From positions 3,598,501-3,662,500 of the forward strand of contig NZ_CP101731.1 in assembly GCF_031202305.1 (NCBI RefSeq): DNA of 64,000 nt. The letters run 5' to 3'. Below the pieces are notes generated by a model. The model had not been told where the DNA came from. It ran no database searches and saw nothing but the letters and a program-made list of their open reading frames with translations. Shown here piece by piece: positions 54,901 to 63,307 of the stretch. This DNA is from Pelagibacterium sp. 26DY04. GTDB lineage: Bacteria > Pseudomonadota > Alphaproteobacteria > Rhizobiales > Devosiaceae. A program made the translations under genes and the position numbers. The first letter of the stretch is position 1, and every line of letters starts with the position of its first letter.

Positions 54901-56085
54901 TTAGCCCTCGATCGCTACCGGCTGGCCGGCTTCCAGTCCGCTGAGCGGCATGGCAACCACGGTGTCGCCATCCTCGATGCCGCTGGCGATCTCGACGCGG
55001 TCGAGACGGCTCCAGACCTGGGTAACCTCCACATCCTTGCGCACCAGCTCGCCCTCTTCGACAGCAAGGACGTAGCGGGCGTCTTCTTCGCCCAGCAGCG
55101 CCCGCTGGGGCACCGACAGCGCATCGGGAGACGAGGCGGTGACGATCTGGCCGGTCACGAACATTCCGCCGCGCAGGCTGGCTTCGGGATTTTCAAGCGT
55201 GAGATAGACGGTGATCGAGCGCGTGCCTTCGACCGCGACCGGGCTGATGCGATCGACCCTGGCCTGAAACTCCATATTGCTCAGCCCTTGGACCGAAAGC
55301 GTCGCCGTCTGGCCGATGCCCACCTGGGCGGCGCCCGACAGCGGCACCAGCGCATCGACGGTGATGCGGCTCAGATCGACGATCGAAAACAGCACCGAGC
55401 CGCTCGAAACGACCTGGCCGGGCTCCACCATGCGCGCCGACACGGTTCCCGAGAAGGGCGCGCGAATGGTCGCCCGTTCGATATTGGTCTGCACCTGCTC
55501 GACCTGGGACTGGAGCGAACCCAGCGTTGCCCGCAACTGATCGACCTCGGCGATCGCCGCATCCAGGGTGCTTTGCGGCGTGATGCCGCGCTCGGCGCTC
55601 GAACGCGTGCGCTCGAGCGTCTGCTCGGCCGCCTCGAGCTGAACTTCCGTCGAATCGCGTGTGGCCTGCTGCTGGCGCAACTGCAGTTCCAGATCGCGGA
55701 TGTCGATCTGGGCCAGGATCTGCCCGGCCTGCACCGATTGCCCGGCCTGCACGTTGACCGCCGTCGCGATGCCCGAAACCTGCGCTGAAATGTCTGCCGA
55801 TTGCGCCGGCTGGATGGTGCCGGTGAAATTGAGAGACGCGGTGAGGTCGCTGCGCTCGACGGTATAAACTTCGCTGGGATGGAGCTGCATCGTGCGCGGC
55901 TCGGAAGCGACCGGTTCGGCTTCCGCCGCGGCCTCTTCGGGCACGGCCGCAGGCGAAAGATCCCATGCTCCCGTGAACACGGCGCCAGCGCCGACGGCAG
56001 CCACAGCCAAAAGCGCCAGGATGATCCAGCGCCACCGACCTTTTTTCGATCGTTCGTGATTATTGTTTTCTATCTGGTCGGTCAT
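54901..56085 (-). CDS. RND efflux periplasmic adaptor (membrane fusion protein)
   Basis: The 394-residue adaptor has one N-terminal membrane helix (about 17-38). A lipoyl hairpin has VSGIATAVNVQAGQSVQAG, and later FSGTVSARMVEPGQVVSSG completes it, with alpha-helical hairpin coiled coils (about 120-200) and a beta-barrel between. It links the RND pump to the outer-membrane channel. It is first in the operon; its upstream divergent region carries the CAACATTGCG palindrome and the response-regulator gene. Confidence 0.92.
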   Translation of the reverse strand: MTDQIENNNHERSKKGRWRWIILALLAVAAVGAGAVFTGAWDLSPAAVPEEAAAEAEPVASEPRTMQLHPSEVYTVERSDLTASLNFTGTIQPAQSADISAQVSGIATAVNVQAGQSVQAGQILAQIDIRDLELQLRQQQATRDSTEVQLEAAEQTLERTRSSAERGITPQSTLDAAIAEVDQLRATLGSLQSQVEQVQTNIERATIRAPFSGTVSARMVEPGQVVSSGSVLFSIVDLSRITVDALVPLSGAAQVGIGQTATLSVQGLSNMEFQARVDRISPVAVEGTRSITVYLTLENPEASLRGGMFVTGQIVTASSPDALSVPQRALLGEEDARYVLAVEEGELVRKDVEVTQVWSRLDRVEIASGIEDGDTVVAMPLSGLEAGQPVAIEG

Positions 56086-56134
56086 TGTCGATCTTTATCG
56101 GGATAATCGGTAAGGGCGCCTGTTTGGTGGTATT

Positions 56135-56169
56135 GGATTGCAGCAACATTGCGATGACGCGCAATGTTG
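56135..56169. promoter_or_regulatory. Palindrome CAACATTGCG/CGCAATGTTG upstream of the RND operon
   Basis: Perfect 10-bp arms (56144-56153 and 56160-56169) flank ATGACG. GGATTGC lies two bases to the left. The 19-bp GGATTGC-NN-CAACATTGCG occurs again at 58636, before the small secreted-protein gene, in the same orientation. It is the candidate site of the adjacent OmpR-type regulator. Confidence 0.65.
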
Positions 56170-56210
56170 GCGCAACCTGTCGGGCTTTATTGACAGGCAA
56201 GGAATGAACA

Positions 56211-56879
56211 ATGCGTATTTTGCTGGTTGAAGACGAAGATGCAATGGCTGCGCTGCTCAATGCGGCGCTGGCAAAGCATCATATCGTTGTCGATCACGCC
56301 GGCAGTCTTGCCATTGCCGAGGAAGCGAGCCTTGCCAATGTCCACGACGCCGTGCTGCTCGATCGTAAACTGCCCGATGGCGATGGATTGTCGCTGATCC
56401 CCCGGCTGCGCCGGATCAACCCTTCCATCCCCATCATCGTCCTCTCCGCCCTGGGTTCGCTCGACAATCGGGTCACCGGCCTCGACAACGGCGCCGACGA
56501 CTACCTTGCCAAACCTTTTTCCGTGGACGAGTTGCTGGCCAGATTGCGCGCCGTTCTGCGCCGGCCTGCCCAGGTCAAGCACGAGGCGCTGACGATCGGC
56601 GGCGTCGAGTTCGAATCCGAACACCGGCAGGTCAAGATCAACGGCAAGCCGGTCGAGCTGCCGCGGCGGGAGCTCCTGGCCCTTGAGGCCCTGATAAATC
56701 GCGCCGGGCGAACCGTCTCGCGCGATGCGCTCGAACAGGCCGTCTATGGATTCGACGACGACATCGCTTCCAATGCGCTCGATGCCCACATCTCCCGCCT
56801 GCGGCGCAAGCTCGCTCCGGCCGGGGTGCAGATCCACGGCATACGCGGCATTGGCTATCTGCTAAGAGTGGCGCAATGA
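56211..56879 (+). CDS. OmpR-family response regulator
   Basis: The 222-residue regulator has a receiver domain (1-115) with the acid pair in LLVEDEDAM, phosphoacceptor Asp in LLDRKLPDGDG and Lys in LAKPFS. The C-terminal winged helix (about 128-220) contains HRQVKINGKPVELPRRE and SNALDAHISRLRRKL. AAGGA precedes the start. It overlaps the sensor gene by 4 bp and is divergent from the RND operon, which it probably controls through the palindrome between them. Confidence 0.92.
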   Translation: MRILLVEDEDAMAALLNAALAKHHIVVDHAGSLAIAEEASLANVHDAVLLDRKLPDGDGLSLIPRLRRINPSIPIIVLSALGSLDNRVTGLDNGADDYLAKPFSVDELLARLRAVLRRPAQVKHEALTIGGVEFESEHRQVKINGKPVELPRRELLALEALINRAGRTVSRDALEQAVYGFDDDIASNALDAHISRLRRKLAPAGVQIHGIRGIGYLLRVAQ

Positions 56880-58228
56880 CCCGCCGGCGCTGGAATTCGC
56901 TCACGGTTCGGCTAACGCGCAAACTCGTGCTCTGGCAGGTCGTAACGCTTGTCATCTTCGCATTGATCGCTTCGATTCCCGCTTCCCGTTTCGAGTTCGG
57001 TGTCGGGCTCGATGACCGGGTCGTCAAGGTCATCGCCGATGCGGTTCGGCTGGAAGACGGCAGCCTCGCGATGGCATCCACCAAGGACCTCGAGGCGGTC
57101 CGCCGCACGCATCCCGATTTCTGGTTCCATGTGGCAAGCAACACCTATGCAGGCATAAGCGGGGGCCCCATCCCGCCCGATTTCGCGCCGGCCATCGATA
57201 ACGTCATCTACGTTTCCTATGCAGATTTCGGCAGCTACGATCAGCCAAACATCAACCCCGCGATCATCCGGCAGGCCAATACCGAGGCCGGCCCCGTTCA
57301 TATCGCCACGGGCGGGGGACCGCGCTTTGAGGGCGTATCGCTCGGGCTGCTCCTGGCAAACCGCTATTTCGTCGGCTTTTCGGCTGCCCTGAGCCTTATG
57401 TTGATGATCGCGATTCCCATAACGCTGCAGCGCGAATTGCGGGGGCTCAGCCGCGCCGCCGACGAAGCGGGGAGGATCGACGTGGACCAGCGCGGCGTCC
57501 GGCTTTCCCAGCGGGAAATCCCTGAGGAAATGCTGCCGCTGGTACGCGCGATCAACGCCGCCCTGGCACGCCTCGACGAGGGGATCGAGCGGCGCCAGCG
57601 CTTCATGGCCGACGCGGCCCACGAGTTGCGCACGCCCATCGCCATCCTGCAGATGCGGATCGACCTGTTGCCGCGGGGCGCAGAGCGCGAGCAATTGCTC
57701 CTCGACGTGGCACGGCTCTCCAATCTCGCCGATCAATTGCTCGATCTCCAGCGTATCGATATGGGGCAATCCAATTTCGACACCTTCGATCTCGTCAAAC
57801 TTGCCGAAAGCGCCACCGCAGATATGGCTCCGCTGGTTATCGCCGCCGATGACGAGATCTCGTTCGAGAGCGATGCGGAACACGTTCTTGTGCGCGGTGA
57901 CCGGGTAGCGCTCAGCCGGGCGGTCACCAATCTCATCCAGAACGCGATAACCCATGCCGGCGCCGCCGCCCGAATCATTGTCAGTGTCGGCCCCTCGGGC
58001 ACCGTGACGGTCAGTGACAACGGGCCTGGCATTTCCCCCGAGCAGCGCACCCGGATCTTCGACCCGTTCTATCGCGTCAAGCCCAGCACCAGGGGGGCCG
58101 GCCTTGGCCTCAACCTTGTCCAGGAGATCGTTCTGCGCCATCGCGGCACGATCAAGGCGACCGATTCCAAATTGGGCGGTGCCGCCTTTACCATCGCCCT
58201 CCCGCTTGACGAGCCAACCGAAACCTGA
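56876..58228 (+). CDS. Sensor histidine kinase
   Basis: The 450-residue kinase has a membrane helix at about 18-34, a periplasmic part to about 160 and a second helix near 165-185. The HAMP-like segment, the HisKA box MADAAHELRTPIAILQMRI and the ATP-binding domain (NLIQNAITHAG, DNGPGI, GAGLGLNLVQE) follow. It should phosphorylate the regulator encoded just upstream. The sensed signal is unknown, but the periplasmic part suggests envelope conditions or drugs. Confidence 0.93.
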   Translation: MTRRRWNSLTVRLTRKLVLWQVVTLVIFALIASIPASRFEFGVGLDDRVVKVIADAVRLEDGSLAMASTKDLEAVRRTHPDFWFHVASNTYAGISGGPIPPDFAPAIDNVIYVSYADFGSYDQPNINPAIIRQANTEAGPVHIATGGGPRFEGVSLGLLLANRYFVGFSAALSLMLMIAIPITLQRELRGLSRAADEAGRIDVDQRGVRLSQREIPEEMLPLVRAINAALARLDEGIERRQRFMADAAHELRTPIAILQMRIDLLPRGAEREQLLLDVARLSNLADQLLDLQRIDMGQSNFDTFDLVKLAESATADMAPLVIAADDEISFESDAEHVLVRGDRVALSRAVTNLIQNAITHAGAAARIIVSVGPSGTVTVSDNGPGISPEQRTRIFDPFYRVKPSTRGAGLGLNLVQEIVLRHRGTIKATDSKLGGAAFTIALPLDEPTET

Positions 58229-58248
58229 CCGAAGCCAGGGGCAAAGGA

Positions 58249-58276
58249 AAAGGCCAGGTCCTGGGACCTGGCCTTT
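58249..58276 (+). terminator. Stem-loop after the sensor kinase gene
   Basis: AAAGGCCAGGTCC and GGACCTGGCCTTT form a perfect 13-bp stem with a TG loop, 20 bp after the kinase stop. The right arm ends TTT, followed by CTC. It is a strong candidate terminator for the two-component operon and, facing the other way, for the small gene at 58319. Confidence 0.8.
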
Positions 58277-58318
58277 CTCGATGCTTGGATTGAGGCCTAT
58301 ATCGATTCGGCCCGGAGA

Positions 58319-58573
58319 TCAGACGAGACCTGCGCGCTGGCAATCGCTGAGCTGGAGCGAATTGAGATCGATGCCCGAAGCGGCGGCCTGTGCACGGCTC
58401 GGCCTGTGCTCATAGGCATCCATCGGGCTCTTTGACGCAAGTTCTTCACAATAGTCTGCCACATAGGGCAAACCAGCTTCGGTCACATGAACGCCACCGA
58501 CGGTCGTCTGGGCGAAGGCGGCGGCGGGAAATGCACCGAGGGCGAGGGCAATAGCAAGAATTGTCTTTTGCAT
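58319..58573 (-). CDS. Small secreted protein with two cysteines, unknown function
   Basis: The 84-residue product of a minus-strand frame has a signal peptide at 1-22 (QKTILAIALALGAFPAAAFA) and a mature part of about 62 residues with two cysteines (ADYCEEL, LSDCQRAG) that could form a disulfide. GGAGA five bases before the ATG at 58573 marks the start; another ATG at 58585 has no ribosome binding site. The 19-bp motif shared with the RND operon lies about 63 bp upstream, so it is likely in the same regulon. No family is recognised. Confidence 0.7.
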   Translation of the reverse strand: MQKTILAIALALGAFPAAAFAQTTVGGVHVTEAGLPYVADYCEELASKSPMDAYEHRPSRAQAAASGIDLNSLQLSDCQRAGLV

Positions 58574-58635
58574 TATGGTCTCCATAGTTTCGTGCCGCTT
58601 CGTTTTCGACGCGGCTCGCTGATCCTATGGAGGCT

Positions 58636-58654
58636 GGATTGCCCCAACATTGCG
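58636..58654. promoter_or_regulatory. Second copy of the RND-operon regulatory motif
   Basis: GGATTGC-CC-CAACATTGCG matches the site at 56135 in 17 of 19 positions and lies in the same orientation, at a similar distance from the start of a minus-strand gene. Only the left arm is conserved; there is no CGCAATGTTG partner. Confidence 0.55.
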
Positions 58655-58698
58655 CGCTTCGGCGATCGCCTTCCAACCAGCCGGCGCCCTGCTAAATT

Positions 58699-59643
58699 CT
58701 AGATATCGGGAGCGGAAGCCTCGAAGGTTTCCACGACGACCGAACGATCTCCGCCGGCGGTTGGAGCCCCCATCAGCGTAACGACAGCACCATCATGAAC
58801 GACGGCGCCGAAACCATGGCGGGCCGTGGGAAGCGGCGGCAAGACTTGCCAGCTATCGGCGGCGGGATCATACGCCTCGGCGGCATCGAAGGTGATTTCC
58901 CGCGTTTCGCCGCCAAAGACATAAACCCGGCCATCAAGAACCGTGGCGGCGACACCGCTGCGCGCCGTGGGCATCGGCGCTCCGTCCCGCCAACGATCGG
59001 TCGCCGGATCGTAGATCTCCACCGTGTCGAGATTGAATGCGGGATCGCCATCGACCCGGCCGCCGATCGTCACCAACTGACCGTCCACCGCGACAACCCC
59101 CAGATGATCGCGCGGCGTGGGTATGGGGGCGGCCTGTTCCCAGCTATCGGAGGCCGGATTGTAGATTTCATGCGCATCGACATTGGCCGCGCCCGATACC
59201 GAGCCGGCGACCACATGGATACGGCCGTCGATGACGGCAGCCCCACCCGCGGCGCGCGGCGCGGGCATGGGTTCGGCTTCGCTCCATTGCAGCGTTTGCG
59301 TATCGAGCACCCACACCGCGTCGCTGGCCTGCCACCCATCCACATAGCCCCCGAACACATAGACACGCCCGTCGAGCGCGGCGGCCATGGGATGGTGAAC
59401 CGGATAGGGAAATTGCGGCCCCACCGTCCAGCCCTGAGCCTCAAGGTCGTAGATGAGCACTTCGCGTGCGCCGTTATAATCGCCGATGAGGTAGGCGGTT
59501 TCGCCATCCTGCACCACCGCCATCTCCGAGCGGGGTTGAGGCCCGTCCGGCCCTGTCGCCCATTGTCCAGTGATCTCATGGGCAACCGCTCCGGTGGCAA
59601 GCAGCGCCGCCGCCACGATCCGCATCAGGCCCAATCTGACCAT
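58699..59643 (-). CDS. Secreted kelch-repeat beta-propeller protein
   Basis: The 314-residue protein has a signal peptide at about 1-21 (MRIVAAALLATGAVA) and five or six kelch blades with GRVYVFGG, GRIHVVAG, GQLVTIGG and GRVYVFGG motifs and Trp in the DSW/DRW turns. Bacterial kelch propellers bind sugars or sialic acids, or act as galactose-oxidase-like or mutarotase-type proteins. No catalytic residues can be placed here. GGAGGAGG precedes the ATG. It follows the IclR-type gene after 16 bp. Confidence 0.85.
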   Translation of the reverse strand: MVRLGLMRIVAAALLATGAVAHEITGQWATGPDGPQPRSEMAVVQDGETAYLIGDYNGAREVLIYDLEAQGWTVGPQFPYPVHHPMAAALDGRVYVFGGYVDGWQASDAVWVLDTQTLQWSEAEPMPAPRAAGGAAVIDGRIHVVAGSVSGAANVDAHEIYNPASDSWEQAAPIPTPRDHLGVVAVDGQLVTIGGRVDGDPAFNLDTVEIYDPATDRWRDGAPMPTARSGVAATVLDGRVYVFGGETREITFDAAEAYDPAADSWQVLPPLPTARHGFGAVVHDGAVVTLMGAPTAGGDRSVVVETFEASAPDI

Positions 59644-59659
59644 TTCCTCCTCCGATCGT

Positions 59660-60436
59660 TCAGCCGCCCAGCGCCTCGGCGAGACGCGGAGCGACGGCCA
59701 TCAGGCGCGGAGCAAGATCGGCAACACCCTCCTCGGGGCCGATTACGCGCCTGAGGACCATCAGGCTCAGCGCGCCGTAAAGTTTGGTCCGGCCTTTGAC
59801 GGGCACGCCGATCGCCCAGATATCGCCGCCAAACGTGGCGGTAATATACTCCTCGTCGCCCAGCGCGTAGCCTTTTTCGCGAATGTCGGCAATCAGCGCC
59901 TCGACGCATCCTGGCTTGGCGATGATGCGGTTCCAGCCCAGCGGATTGAGCCGGAATTGCGAGAGCAGAGCCTCCCGCTCGGCATCGTCCATAAAAGCGA
60001 GGTAGGCGCGTCCCAGGGACGTCGTGAGCATGGGCGGGCGGTGGCTGGGATGGCGCGAGACCATCATGCCGCGCCAATCCTGCGTCGTATCGGCGATGAT
60101 CATGGCATCTCGGTCGAAAATGGCGAACGAAGCCGGCCATTTGAGAATTTCCCGGCTGTCGGCCATGACGGGACTGACCAGCCTTCCGGTCTCGCGCACG
60201 GCCGAATAGCCGGAAGCCAATGTGATGGTGAGCCCGGTTGGTCGCCAGAACGGCCCGGTCCCCGAGCGGGTGACATACCCCTCATGTTCGAGCGTTTCGA
60301 GCATGCGCACGATGGTGGCCTTATCGAGCCCTGACCGTGCATGGATACTGCCGACGGTGGATTCGTTTTCCTCGTTGACGAGGCGCAAAATCGTCAGGCC
60401 GCGCGAAAGCGCCGCTACCTGCTTGAACGAACTCAT
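59660..60436 (-). CDS. IclR-family transcriptional regulator
   Basis: The 258-residue regulator has an N-terminal winged helix (about 10-70: GLTILRLVNEENESTVGSIH, GLDKATIVRMLETLEHEGYV) and a GAF-like C-terminal effector domain. IclR proteins respond to small carbon compounds. It is co-transcribed with the kelch gene. It is also divergent from the cytochrome/PQQ operon, with the 378-bp region between them, so it may control one or both. Confidence 0.88.
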   Translation of the reverse strand: MSSFKQVAALSRGLTILRLVNEENESTVGSIHARSGLDKATIVRMLETLEHEGYVTRSGTGPFWRPTGLTITLASGYSAVRETGRLVSPVMADSREILKWPASFAIFDRDAMIIADTTQDWRGMMVSRHPSHRPPMLTTSLGRAYLAFMDDAEREALLSQFRLNPLGWNRIIAKPGCVEALIADIREKGYALGDEEYITATFGGDIWAIGVPVKGRTKLYGALSLMVLRRVIGPEEGVADLAPRLMAVAPRLAEALGG

Positions 60437-60814
60437 TCTCCCCCCTGGAGCAGCGTCATCATGTCACACCTGCTCAGCGCAGTATAATCAAGCCATTAGA
60501 CTTTCGTCCAATAGGGTATCCCATCTCTGTCACAACTTCGTCAAACTCCCGGAAACCTGCGGGAGAACGGCTATCGCGCTCGGTCTTAGCGGCCCAATAG
60601 CAGGCGACACTCCCCCACCGGTCGATCTTGACTCCCCTCTTGCAGTCGTCTCATTTTCGTGAAATGGCATTTCACCGCGCGACACCTTGTCACTTGTCGA
60701 TGTGTCGCAAGTGAGGATTTCGCCTCGCGAGGAGGCAGTGCCGCCAGACAAAAAATCCGTCGGCGGTGAGGAGGATTGTCGTTTCTAGCCCCATGAAATC
60801 GAAGGAATACGAGT
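60437..60814. other. 378-bp non-coding divergent region with inverted repeats
   Basis: No gene is visible. TCACTTG and CAAGTGA (60690-60714) form a 7-bp perfect repeat around an 11-bp spacer, and CCTCGCGAGG (60723-60732) is a perfect palindrome, both about 80-125 bp before the cytochrome gene. The region is long enough for promoters of both operons and a leader. The PQQ operon may need regulation by an IclR or metal-responsive protein. Confidence 0.55.
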
Positions 60815-61363
60815 ATGTTTAACTCCGTTGGTCTGGGCCGCGTGGGCCGGACCGTGCTTGTCGCCGCAGGCATTGCCGCGCTTGCGGGCACCTCGGTCGC
60901 GTTCGACAATATGACGCCCGAGCAGCGCGCCGCGCTTGAAACCGCCCAGGCCGAAGCAACCCCCGCCGCCGAGGCCGGCACGGAAACGACCGCCGATGCG
61001 GGCGGCGAACGCACCATCTTCGATGGGGTCTATACCGAAGCCCAGGCCGATCGCGGCATGGAGTTCTTCAACTCGGACTGCTCGGGTTGCCATGGCAATA
61101 CCGCGCGCGGCGGCCCCGGCTCGCCCGGCCTCGTCGCCTATACCCTCGACAGCAAATACGCCGACCAGCCGCTGTTCAACTATTGGGATTTCATGCGCAA
61201 CAACATGCCTCCGGGCAACGCGGGCTGGTTCACCGATCAGGAATACGCCGACATCACCGCCTACCTGCTCGAGTTGCATGGCGCGCCGGCCGGTGACACC
61301 GAACTCGAAGGCACCCAAGAGGCGCTTTCGACAATCATGATCGTTCCCACGCCGGAAAGCTGA
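60815..61363 (+). CDS. Periplasmic c-type cytochrome of the PQQ-dehydrogenase operon
   Basis: The 182-residue cytochrome has a signal-like N-terminus (about 1-29) and one heme site, CSGCH at 89-93, with axial Met131 in [10 protein letters not shown]. The Ala/Glu-rich linker between (about 30-65) is unusual. It should accept electrons from the quinoprotein encoded next, as XoxG or cytochrome cL do. A GAAGGA ribosome binding site lies 9 bp upstream. The overall layout of cytochrome, dehydrogenase and binding protein matches xoxF-type loci. Confidence 0.88.
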   Translation: MFNSVGLGRVGRTVLVAAGIAALAGTSVAFDNMTPEQRAALETAQAEATPAAEAGTETTADAGGERTIFDGVYTEAQADRGMEFFNSDCSGCHGNTARGGPGSPGLVAYTLDSKYADQPLFNYWDFMRNNMPPGNAGWFTDQEYADITAYLLELHGAPAGDTELEGTQEALSTIMIVPTPES

Positions 61364-61380
61364 TCATGCAAAAGGGGCTT

Positions 61381-61402
61381 GAAAGCCGGTACGCCGGCTT
61401 TC
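61381..61402 (+). terminator. Intercistronic hairpin before the PQQ dehydrogenase
   Basis: GAAAGCCGG and CCGGCTTTC are perfect 9-bp arms around a TACG loop. It lies between the cytochrome stop and the preferred TTG start of the dehydrogenase. It may stabilise the cytochrome mRNA or tune expression of the two genes, and supports the later start. Confidence 0.6.
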
Positions 61403-61449
61403 CGAAAACGCAAGGCAACTTGCATAATTTAGGGAAAGGGAGTGAGGCA

Positions 61450-63207
61450 TTGACTTCTCATCTTTTGAAAATGGTTCTGGTCGGGACCACAGCCTTGGGG
61501 CTGCTGGCCACCCCGACCATGGCGCAGTCCTCGATCGAGGATCTCGCCCCGGTGACCGACGACATGCTGGCCAATCCGGATGACGGTGACTGGCTGGCCT
61601 ATGGCCGCGCCGTCGACAACTACCGGTTCAGCCCACTCGATCAGATCAATGCCGACAATGTCGGCAGTCTGCAGATGGTATGGTCCCGTGGCCTCGAAGC
61701 AGGTCCGATGCAGGCTTCGCCCATCGTCTATGACGGCATCATGTTCATCGCCAATCCCGGCGACACCATCCAGGCTCTCGACGCGGTGACCGGCGATCTC
61801 ATCTGGCAGTACCGCCGCCGTCTGCCCGACACCAACACCCTGCACTCGCTGGGCGACCGCAAGCGCGGCATCTCCATCTATGGCGACCACCTCTACTTCA
61901 TGAGCTGGGACAACTATCTGGTTGCCCTCGACATGAAGACCGGCCAGCTCGCCTGGGAAGTCGACCGCGGCCAGGGCACCGACCTTGTCTCCAACACCTC
62001 GGGCCCGATCGTTGCCAATGGCGTCATCATCGCCGGCTCGACCTGCCAGTACTCGGCCTTCGGCTGCTTTATCTCTGGTCACGATGCGGAAACCGGTGAA
62101 GAGCTTTGGCGCAACACCTTCATTCCCCAGCCGGGCGAAGAAGGTGACGACACCTGGGGCAACGACTACGAATCGCGCTGGATGACCGGCGTCTGGGGCC
62201 AGGTCACCTACGATCCCGAACTCGACCTGGTCTTCTACGGCTCGAGCGGCACGGGCCCCGCTTCCGAAGTGCAGCGCGGCACTCCCGGCGGCACGCTCTA
62301 TGGCACCAACACCCGTTTCGCGGTTCGTCCCGAAACCGGTGAAATCGTCTGGCGCCACCAGACCCTGCCCCGCGACAACTGGGACCAGGAATGCACGTTC
62401 GAAATGATCGTGGCCGAAACCGACGTCAATCCGTCCGAGGAAATGGACGGTTTCCTCGCCATGGGTGAGGACGCCTCGGGTGAAGCTCGCCGCGTTTTGA
62501 CGGGCGTGCCCTGCAAGACCGGCACCATGTGGCAGTTCGATGCCGAGACCGGCGAATTCCTCTGGGCCCGCGACACCGTCCACCAGACCATGATCGAAAG
62601 CATCGACGAGACCGGCCTGGTCACCGTCAATGAAGACGTGATCCTGGACGAGATCGGGGTTCCGGTCGAGCACTGCCCGGCCTATCTCGGTGGCCGCGAT
62701 TGGCCGCCTTCGGCGTTCAACCCCAACACCGGCATCTACTACATCCCGCTCAGCAATGTGTGCCAGATCTCGACGCCGCGTGACAACGAACCGACAGCGC
62801 TCGACGTCTACAACACCGACTCCCAGTACACGCTGCCGCCCGACGAAACCAATGTCGGCCGGATCGACGCCATCGACATTTCGACCGGCGAAACCGTGTG
62901 GAGCTGGGAACAGCCCGCTGCTCAGTACTCGCCCGTCATGGCGACTGCCGGCAATCTGCTGTTCACCGGTGGCGGCGACCGCTACGTCAAGGCGTTCAAC
63001 GCCGAGACCGGTGACATGCTGTGGCGCTCGCGCCTGGCTTCGGACGCTTCGGGCCATGCGGTGACCTATGAAGTCGATGGCCGCCAGTACGTCGCCATCC
63101 CGGCAGGTCCGGCAGGGTTCTCGCGCAATCTGATGATCGCCGAAGGCAATGTCGACCAGGGTGGCACCAGCTCTGCCATCTACGTCTTCGCCCTGCCCGA
63201 AGAATAA
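61450..63207 (+). CDS. PQQ-dependent alcohol dehydrogenase (quinoprotein)
   Basis: The 585-residue periplasmic eight-bladed propeller is assigned from the TTG at 61450, preceded by GGGAGTGAGG. A signal peptide (cleavage after MAQ-type site near 24) then starts correctly; a start at 61366 would place it 28 residues in and inside a hairpin. Repeated DAxTGxxxW Trp-docking motifs ([23 protein letters not shown]) are clear. The adjacent-cysteine pair of MxaF-type enzymes is missing, and the metal-side Glu region reads TCQYSAFGC (198-206), with Gln200 in place of the usual Glu. DNWDQE (309-314) is the catalytic Asp region. Alcohol substrate is unknown; it resembles wide-range enzymes, some of which act on complex secondary alcohols. 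Confidence 0.9.
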   Translation: MTSHLLKMVLVGTTALGLLATPTMAQSSIEDLAPVTDDMLANPDDGDWLAYGRAVDNYRFSPLDQINADNVGSLQMVWSRGLEAGPMQASPIVYDGIMFIANPGDTIQALDAVTGDLIWQYRRRLPDTNTLHSLGDRKRGISIYGDHLYFMSWDNYLVALDMKTGQLAWEVDRGQGTDLVSNTSGPIVANGVIIAGSTCQYSAFGCFISGHDAETGEELWRNTFIPQPGEEGDDTWGNDYESRWMTGVWGQVTYDPELDLVFYGSSGTGPASEVQRGTPGGTLYGTNTRFAVRPETGEIVWRHQTLPRDNWDQECTFEMIVAETDVNPSEEMDGFLAMGEDASGEARRVLTGVPCKTGTMWQFDAETGEFLWARDTVHQTMIESIDETGLVTVNEDVILDEIGVPVEHCPAYLGGRDWPPSAFNPNTGIYYIPLSNVCQISTPRDNEPTALDVYNTDSQYTLPPDETNVGRIDAIDISTGETVWSWEQPAAQYSPVMATAGNLLFTGGGDRYVKAFNAETGDMLWRSRLASDASGHAVTYEVDGRQYVAIPAGPAGFSRNLMIAEGNVDQGGTSSAIYVFALPEE

Positions 63208-63226
63208 GGCCGAGCGATAACGAACC

Positions 63227-63257
63227 GGGGCTCCAGCGGATTTTTCGCTGGAGCCCC
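63227..63257 (+). terminator. Stem-loop after the PQQ dehydrogenase gene
   Basis: GGGGCTCCAGCG and CGCTGGAGCCCC form a perfect 12-bp stem with a GATTTTT loop, 20 bp after the stop. No T-tract follows, so partial termination or mRNA 3'-end protection is likely, with read-through to the next gene. Confidence 0.7.
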
Positions 63258-63307
63258 ATCTATGCCGGTCGCCCCCTTTCGGCGGCCAACGGGAGGAGGA
63301 ACCGCCT

